The notes beneath the pieces were generated by a model. It was not told the origin of the DNA and did no database searches. It saw nothing but the letters and a program-made list of their open reading frames with translations. Of a DNA stretch of 64,000 nt, positions 57,601 to 64,000 are shown in pieces (position 1 is the first letter of the stretch; the number at the start of each line of letters is the position of its first letter). A program made the position numbers and the translations under genes. The stretch covers positions 181,298,782 through 181,362,781 of the forward strand of contig NC_066582.1 of the NCBI RefSeq assembly GCF_024323335.1, in the 5' to 3' direction. The stretch comes from Lathyrus oleraceus (lineage: Eukaryota; Streptophyta; Magnoliopsida; Fabales; Fabaceae).

Positions 57601-59323
57601 AAGTAAGTTTCTATGCTTTTTCTGATCTGTTTTGAAGATTCAGTTTGTATGGTTGCTCAAAAAAAGGTTCCAGTGAGTAGAAGATGTTGGTTATTAAGTT
57701 TTTTGATTTTGCTGCTACAGGTATTTGTTATGCATGCTTAGTTCAGAATGTTGATTACAGGACAAACTCTTGGACCTGACAAGTGTAACACGTCTCTTTC
57801 CCATCACTAAGTACCTTGGTTTTCTTGCCACTAGTATCACATGTATGTTCTTCATTGAATCTATTTATCAATACTTTGTTTTAGATTTGTGTAATTTATT
57901 GAACATATTTGGCCCCTGCAAATTTAGTGTTATTTAATTTCAAGTTTTGAGAGGATTTGATCAAAGATTTACTTGTCAATTCCGGAGTGCCAAAATCCAG
58001 CCATATCGCCCGCTTTGCTGGGCCGTTATAGGTGGTGAAATTAATCAAGCTATTAAAATAAATTTCAAAATAGTTGAACATTTTTGTTCTCTTTTTTTAT
58101 GCATGTTGCATTAGTGCTTCATAAGAATTGGTTATTTTATTGTCTTTATCTTCGTTGGTGTTTTGTAGTGGAAGATTTCTCGCTTCCAATTTGTTGTCAT
58201 GGGTCTAGTTAGCAAAATTTTGTTTTTTAGGGTTGCTAGATCTATGCTTCCTATGGAAGTTTTAAGCAGTGAATTGAATTTTCGTGTATTTATACTTTAC
58301 TCTGTTCCGCAATTTCGATATCTAGATGTTCTTTATGGATTGAGATATTATCTGTTTCATGATTTGTTTTGGCATCTTTATGTTGGTGAGATTTTGGGTG
58401 ATAGGTGATGATTGATGATAGTGTGTGTTGCCAATTGTTAATAACTCAATTTTACAACTACATTGAACATTGATGCTTGGGTGGTTTGAAATTTGAACCA
58501 CTAAGTTCACTTCAGGAGCAAATGAGTTTTAGGTTCTAGTGATCATGAAACAACACAGGATTGTGTGTACTAAGCTTAAGTTCATTAGTTAGATGCACCA
58601 TCATCATTATTACTTTAATTTTGTAATTGGAAAGCAGTATATGTAGATTAAAAACTTGTGGTAAGAAAAATGTATACTATAGAAATTGGTTAATATTTCT
58701 TCACATTTTTCTTACGTTTCTACTTTAAAAAGAAAGTATCTCACTCTAACTCCAATTGTACTGCATGATAGTAGTTTTCCAATGCTTAAATGCAGATGGT
58801 TTATATTGGTATTTGAGTATTCACATTTTATGTGTCACACAATTTTGGTTAAGATAAATTAAGTATGGGTTTAATATATATAAAATTTGATTGCAGTATG
58901 CATTTTGAAAAAATAGCTTCTATGCATTAAAGCTGTTGCAGATTTGCACATTTTGGTCTTGTCTTTTATACTTGTTTAACAAAGTTTAAATATGTGATAC
59001 CATTAGGGTCTAGCGTAGGAAACTTGCATATGGATTTTGTATATCAATGTTCTCATAGTACCTGTGCAGTCAAAGAGAATTTCATTTTGGTAGTTACTCA
59101 TTCTCTTTTCTCATGATTTTAGGCTTACAAAAATCTTGATGGATATTATTGTTCTGTTGTTATTCTACTGTTTAAATAGACTTTTTAGTTCATTTTTCTT
59201 CTGTTCATATTAAAGTGGTATTAAAGTAGAAACTGAGCATGTATTAATTCTATGTGCAGTAGTTATTGTGACTTATGAGTTATTATGTATCAAATATAAT
59301 TAATATTTGTTTCAAAAATTTAG

Positions 59324-60600
59324 ATATCTACATCGCATGTGTATCTCCAAGAATTTCAACAAACTATTTGGGTTTCTCGATCCAAATAGGATACTAGTTC
59401 ACACAAAACCGGCCGAAGTTATTCAAACATACATACAAAATAAGTTGGATGGAGAGCCAAAAAAATGTTATTTAGGACCATTGCTAAATAGGTAAGTACA
59501 TGTTTCCTTCAAGGTTTTATCGTTTTTCATATGTTATTTTGTAGTATTTAAATTTTATTGATTCTAACACTTTTTTTTTGTAAATTTACAGCAATCACTG
59601 GCAATTGTTTGTCATTTGTCCTGAAGATAATATTATTTTTTGGTTTTGTTCATTAAACAGATCTCCTAAGAAAAATATTAAGGTCATATTGGAGGGGTAA
59701 GAAGCCTAAATAGAGAGATATCATTTATACTAAATTTTTGTACACATAGTCTTTATATTTATAACTTACTTCGTTGACAACTCTTTTATCAGAGCTCTAG
59801 AAGGTTATCATTTATTAAGAGGTATTAAGAAGAAGAAGCCTAATTGGAAGAATATTATGGTAAGATTTGTTTTACTATATTGTCGTTTCTTGGAATACTG
59901 GTGTGTTGGCTTGATTTTTTAGTTCTTGAAAGATACCATTTATAAAGAGGTATTAAATGCCCATATATCTTGATTATTTATATTATTATAAATGAGATAA
60001 AGAAAAAGAAAATTCCGATTTTATAATTGCAAGTGATATATTTGTAAGTTATCATTATAAACATGTAGTATATTTATTACTGAATTGCACTTATGGTGAT
60101 AAAATTATAGTTGTACATGCTCTGAACCAACTAAAATTGTATGTGTTTCTATGTCGAGTGAAGAAAGTTAGTGTTGGTACAAATTTTGTGAAAAAGGAAA
60201 AAAGTTTGTGATGTTGTTGTTTTTGGTGGCTTTAATGTAACTAGGAGTTTATATGCAGGGGCATCAACAAGATAACGGATGGGCATGTGGATATTATGTC
60301 ATGAAAAATATGTTTGACATTATTGATGCTTGTATTGTTGAAAGATTCAATGAGGTATTTTATATTACATATATTTAATGAAAAACATGTAAATTATTGT
60401 TTTAACATGTAGTTGTTTAATTTATTATATGTTTGAACTTGCAGATATTCACAGACACCTCATCATATGAAAAAGAGTCAATTGATCACATCCGACAACT
60501 TTGGGCTCAATTCTTTTTGCAAAAGGTTGAAGAGCAAGAGAACCAGGAAAAGAAAGATTTAATGACAAAACAGAAGCGATTAAAAAAAACTTATATATAG
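59324..60600 (+). CDS. Ulp1-like (C48) cysteine peptidase domain, five exons
   Basis: Exons 59324-59491, 59592-59696, 59793-59859, 60259-60354 and 60445-60600 join in phase at GT-AG sites and read without a stop to TAG. Domain order: FLDPNRILVHTKPAEVIQTY, then NSNHWQLFVICPEDNIIFWF (the splice creates NSNHW with the catalytic His), ALEGYHLLRGIKKKK, GHQQDNGWACGYYVMKNMFD with the catalytic Cys, then SIDHIRQLWAQFFLQKVEEQ and a basic tail. The usual Asp after the His strand reads Cys (WFCSLNR), as I recall for other plant CACTA-borne copies. Such genes are carried by plant CACTA elements and related to SUMO/ubiquitin-like proteases; the element's use of it is unknown. Coordinates span introns. The true start lies upstream and was not found. 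Confidence 0.75.
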
Positions 60601-60829
60601 ATATATTTTTGTTCCATGAATGATTTATTGGTACAAGTTACATGAACAAAGTGGTTGAATTTTTTTCTTACATGAATACAATTTTTGTTGATGTATGACT
60701 TGGTGCAAGATTCTAAAGATTAGAGAAATGTTTGTTTTGGTTATTTTTGTTTTTTATTGAATATCCAGGAATATATAAAAATATTTGGTTTAATGAAATT
60801 TCAAATAAAATATTTTTAAAAAAATTGAG

Positions 60830-61330
60830 ATATTTTACACCCTTCATACACAAAATAGGGTGTAAATGTGTTAAAATTAAATGTAATTATAAGATATTTT
60901 ACATTTGATATATCAAAAATAGGGTGTAAATATTTGTCATTTTACACCCGTTTGAATTATAATAGGGTGTAAATTCGTTTAACTTCAATGTATGTAGGTG
61001 ACAATTTACACCCGTTTTATATTAAATAGGGTGTAAATGTCCTAAAATTCAATGTATATATCTACCAATTACACCTTTTTTTATCTAAAACAGGGTGTAA
61101 TAGGTGACAATTTACACCCGTTTTATATTAAATAGGGTGTAAATGTCTTAAAATTTAATGTATATATCTACCAATTACACCCTTTTTTTAAATCTAAAAT
61201 AGGGTGTAATATATTCTCTTTTTACACCCGTTTTAAAACGGGTGTAAATTCTTCATACATATCTCACCCTTTGAATTTACACCCTATCATAACGGGTGTA
61301 ATATGTATAAAAAACGGGTGTAAAATCTTC
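60830..61330. repeat. CACTA-2 right subterminal repeats
   Basis: Fifteen or so copies of TTTACACCCGTTTTA/AGGGTGTAAAT in both orientations, including a perfect 28-bp palindrome at 61221-61248 and a larger direct duplication (ACAATTTACACCCGTTTTAT, about 61002 and 61110). Confidence 0.85.
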
Positions 61331-61363
61331 TTTCTGCACTAGTGGGCCTTCCCACGTCCCCCC

Positions 61364-61378
61364 TTAGTTCCGCCACTG
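61364..61378. repeat. hAT terminal inverted repeat, right
   Basis: TTAGTTCCGCCACTG, inverted relative to 54497-54511. Confidence 0.8.
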
Positions 61379-61399
61379 CTTAGAACAATATCCCTTATA

Positions 61400-61852
61400 C
61401 TTGTATTGGATTGACTCATGTTGTTTTGTTGATTAGGTGATGTGCAATTACGATCTGCGGGGTTAAATTCATAAAATGAAATATGACGAAAGCAATCAAA
61501 ATTATACAATGTAATATATAATGTTTATATTGATCATCACCAACCAAGTGCAAAATCAATAACATGTGTAATTCTACTTGGATCGGCTTCACTGTCATTA
61601 GTTCCTTGAAAGTGTGATCTTGGAAAAGTCATATTTGTAAAATTTTGAAATGGAACTCTTGACTGACTATTTATAGTGCGAGATGTATGAGTTTGTTTCT
61701 CTTCCTCTTTCCGTCGCTAATAATTTTCACGTTGTCTCGACAAATGGTGTTCTCTCTACTCGTTGCTCATGTTTTGTCTCCTCTTCCTTTCATTTTCGTC
61801 CATTCTTGACCTTTGTTGTTGACTTCATATTTGACGGGTATTATTTTCCATT
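61400..61852 (-). pseudogene. Possible Helitron protein N-terminal remnant
   Basis: From ATG at about 61852 the minus strand reads MENNTRQI, stop, then REHHLSRQRENY, stop, RRKEEEKQTHTSRTINSQSR, VPFQNFTNM and DPSRITHVIDFALGW. The arginine-rich Q-RENY-RR-EE pattern recalls the N-terminus of Helitron-encoded proteins in legumes, and Helitron termini lie close by. No Rep or helicase motif is present. Assignment is tentative. Confidence 0.35.
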
Positions 61853-62180
61853 TTATTAATATAACTGTCAAACACGTATGTAATTTATAAACAACATAAA
61901 TTCACTAACTATGTTGAAAATAGTAATATATATATATTTGCTTTAAAATAAATATATCTTTTTAAAAAAAGTTACTCCAAAAATATAATATATTTAAACA
62001 TTGTTTTTTTTTTTAGTCAAAAGCTTACTAATTATAGTCTGAATTGTTTATTATTTTACAAAAAAAAACAATGTAAAATCACTCCATTTTTTTTTGTTTT
62101 TATATTTTTAGTTTGCGTTAAGAATAAGCTGCAATTTTTATTAATAAGCTCTAGCAATAGTCTTAAAAATTGATAGTAAT
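61853..62180. other. AT-rich interval left of a Helitron end
   Basis: No gene. It is probably the body of the Helitron ending at 62229; its TC start was not identified. Confidence 0.35.
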
Positions 62181-62189
62181 ATGAAGAAA

Positions 62190-62229
62190 AACGGACAAAC
62201 GGGCACATGAGTGCCCGTTTGGACGCTAG
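62190..62229 (+). mobile_element. Helitron 3' terminus 1 (plus strand)
   Basis: A perfect 10-bp stem with 4-nt loop (AAACGGGCAC-ATGA-GTGCCCGTTT, 62197-62220), then GGACG and CTAG (62226-62229), followed by T. Hairpin plus CTRR inserted before T is the Helitron 3' signature. Confidence 0.8.
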
Positions 62230-62230
62230 T

Positions 62231-62862
62231 AATTAATAAAAAGATAAATTCTAAAAAAATTAACTATTTGTCATCCGTGTCCAATCGTAGATTCTAAAGA
62301 TATCAGTTTTGAATTTTAGCTATTATAGCTAATTATTTCCGAAGTACTACTTGAATATATTCTCATTTTTCAGTTGCAAGTTATAAAAACCGATGAGCAA
62401 TACAGACCCATAGCATATCAAAGAAAGCATCATCGTAATTTTCCAAAACAATAAATTCTATTGATGTAACAAACAACATACAAATGCGATGAAATATTCT
62501 TTTCATACCTTGTTCAAATTGTAAGAAGAATTGAAATATTTACAAAGTATTGAAACAAAATCTATAATGCTAGAAAAACATCAAAGAATGATGTAAAGAG
62601 AAAAATAAAATGTATGTTCTTGTAATCTTCCAGAAGAGAAGAAGAATTATTTCAGTGTTGATGAGAAAGTTGTTTCCACTTACTCACACGTTAAAAATTG
62701 AAACATCCTTCACAAAGTACACATTTTAAGAAACAAAACTAGAATTATGATTATATACGTTTTCTTCTTAACCCGAGGATGTGAAAGATTTAAATCCAAT
62801 AGAAATTAAAAAATAAATAAAAAAATAATGAGAATTGATTGTTTCTACCCTCTTTATCTATA
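62231..62862. other. AT-rich interval between Helitron ends
   Basis: No gene or repeat recognised. Confidence 0.4.
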
Positions 62863-62905
62863 CTAGCATTTAAACAGGCACTCTCGTAGCCGTTTGTCCG
62901 CTTTT
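62863..62905 (-). mobile_element. Helitron 3' terminus 2 (minus strand)
   Basis: On the minus strand: GCGGACAAACGGCTACGAGA then GTGCCTGTTTAAATGCTAG, followed by T (A at 62862 on plus). It aligns with terminus 1 base by base around the stem-loop; the stem has wobble pairs and one mismatch. Confidence 0.7.
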
Positions 62906-63616
62906 TTTAGTGTGCACACACATCAAAATATAAACGGGTATTTTTATTTTTATTTTGATTTTAACTTAATATATTAGCATTATATACCATATATTATAAA
63001 GCTTCGTCATGACATGATCGAATATTATAATTTTATTGAATAATTATGTAAAACTATTCTATATTGAAAGTGCATTATCTTTAATCACAACCCCTAGAAT
63101 ACATTATGCATACGATCATACAAAAATTGAAAGAAAAAAAACAAAAGTGAACGAATAAAAATATCTCAGCAACCACGTATTTAACCACTACACCCAAATC
63201 CCTCATTTTCAAGGATTGAGCAAAACCCCCTAACAGTTTTGATTCCCCTTGAACTCTCTCACTCTCTAAAAAGTCTCTCTCTTTTACTAATAAATTACTA
63301 ATAAATTACTAATAATAAAGCCAAGTTACTAATAATTAAAGCAAGTTATAGTGAGTAAAATAACCAACCCCGTCATTTTCTATTGTCTTAAGAACACATA
63401 TTTCATCTATGAATTATCTTCACAATTTTTTAAAAAGAATAAATAAATATAAAATCTGTTGCTGGCAATGTAGAAAATAAAATAATAGACACACAATCTA
63501 TTTCATACGGCTAGAGGAGTAAAACTCCACCAAAGATACTACAACACCAAAATTAAATACAGTTACTCAAATAAACATATTAACATTCAATTTTTTTATC
63601 TTCTTTATCATATACA
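62906..63616. other. Probable body of a short minus-strand Helitron
   Basis: AT-rich, no coding signal. ACTAATAAATT is repeated three times in tandem at about 63285-63315. The 5' TC end could not be fixed. Confidence 0.35.
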
Positions 63617-63660
63617 CTAGCATTCAAAAGGGAACTTCCGTGTCCGTCTGCCCGCTTTTT
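63617..63660 (-). mobile_element. Helitron 3' terminus 3 (minus strand)
   Basis: Minus strand: GCGGGCAGACGGACACGGAA then GTTCCCTTTTGAATGCTAG, preceded on plus by A (63616). Same layout as termini 1 and 2 with a more decayed stem. The internal sequence next to it (CGCTTTTTTTAATACGCACA) resembles that next to terminus 2. Confidence 0.65.
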
Positions 63661-64000
63661 TTAATACGCACAACAGAGAAAAATAAATGTATGTTTTTAT
63701 TTTTATGAGGTTTCTATTGTACGTCATATTAAAAATAATATTATTACACTTTGAAAATGGTAAACAAAGATATTCAAAATTATATTGAAGTATGCAAAGT
63801 ACTTGATATTGTGTAATCAATGACGTTCTTTAAGAGGAATGCCGAACATGAAATCTTTATTCGAAGTATTTTCTTTTTCCTTGCCATTGTTTTCCGTAGT
63901 AAAGAAAAAATATAACATTCTCAAATTAGAATTTTTTTAGAGAAAAAGATAGTAAAATTAATAGTAATTAGTGTAATATAGTTTTTTTAACTTATAAAGA
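63661..64000. other. AT-rich end of window
   Basis: Probably the body of the third Helitron; no gene or RNA recognised. Confidence 0.35.

Larger units (their letters stand above)
56511..61344 (+). mobile_element. CACTA-2: complete non-autonomous CACTA with Ulp1-like gene
   Basis: Starts CACTAGTACAAAAAG and ends CTTTCTGCACTAGTG, inverted terminal repeats of the CACTA class. GGC stands on both sides (56508-56510 and 61345-61347), the expected 3-bp target duplication. Many subterminal TTTACACCCGTTTTA-type repeats in both orientations lie at each end. Length is 4,834 bp; no TNP2 transposase is seen. It sits inside the hAT element, so it is younger than the hAT. Confidence 0.93.
54497..61378 (-). 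mobile_element. hAT transposon, internally deleted, hosting CACTA-2
   Basis: Terminal inverted repeats CAGTGGCGGAGCCAG (54497-54511) and TTAGTTCCGCCACTG (61364-61378) bound it. The transposase is on the minus strand. Removing CACTA-2 leaves about 2.05 kb, short for an autonomous hAT. The outer 8-bp flanks (TCGATCTC and CTTAGAAC) do not match, so no target duplication is visible. Confidence 0.8.

Noticed and set aside
58199..58408. 69-codon frame upstream of the Ulp1-like exons in CACTA-2
   Set aside because: Starts ATG and looks partly protein-like, but I see no clear splice path to 59324 and no known domain; left out as an exon.
54489..61386. 8-bp target duplication for the hAT element
   Set aside because: TCGATCTC and CTTAGAAC do not match; no shifted alignment gave a match either.

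Overview
This window is plant nuclear DNA. It consists almost entirely of transposable elements nested inside one another, and I find no complete ordinary host gene. Spliced reading frames with GT-AG introns, plant Ty3/gypsy, Ty1/copia, LINE, CACTA, hAT and Helitron relics, and tRNA-iMet primer sites all point to a plant. Very long LTRs (about 4.9 and 6.4 kb) on Ogre/Tat elements with a second, archaeal-type RNase H suggest a large-genome legume, most likely tribe Fabeae (pea, vetch, Lathyrus). The species is an inference.

Layout. 1-7049: the 3' end of an Ogre-like element (tandem-repeat 3' internal region, then an LTR carrying a 1.07-kb internal tandem duplication). It sits inside the pol gene of a second Ogre-like element, which resumes at 7050 and runs through RNase H, archaeal-type RNase H, integrase, a long 3' non-coding region and its own LTR ending at 17143. 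17149-18440: unclassified repeat. About 18440-24563: a minus-strand Athila-like Ty3/gypsy element with an env-like region, integrase, RNase H and RT, abutting a reversed LTR fragment. 24768-28600: a low-repeat island with an exon resembling the NTF2 domain of plant G3BP proteins; a small gag-only Ty1/copia element (25235-27214) lies just upstream. 28600-32580: a decayed CACTA remnant with Ulp1-like exons, itself hit by a copia solo LTR (31075-32464, TSD GGAAA). 32581-33969: a minus-strand copia RT/integrase fragment interrupted by that CACTA. 33970-39287: an internally deleted Ty3/gypsy chromovirus-like element. 39288-39602 and 47824-49905: two halves of a LINE reverse transcriptase gene, split by an 8.2-kb minus-strand copia element (39603-47818, TSD GTCTC). 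49906-54496: AT-rich DNA with three long (TA)n tracts and a near-perfect inverted repeat whose arms each carry a tRNA-like sequence. 54497-61378: a minus-strand hAT element whose 5' part contains a complete CACTA element (56511-61344, TSD GGC) carrying well-spliced Ulp1-like exons. 61379-64000: Helitron relics, with three recognisable Helitron 3' termini.

Working order. Target-site duplications and interrupted reading frames give relative ages: LINE before the copia element at 39.6 kb; copia RT fragment before CACTA-1 before the solo LTR; hAT before CACTA-2; Ogre B before Ogre A. All pol genes seen are broken by stops, frameshifts or deletions. The best preserved coding structure is the five-exon Ulp1-like cysteine-peptidase segment in CACTA-2, which splices in phase at every junction and has no internal stop. 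All calls were made by reading the sequence; no database search was possible.
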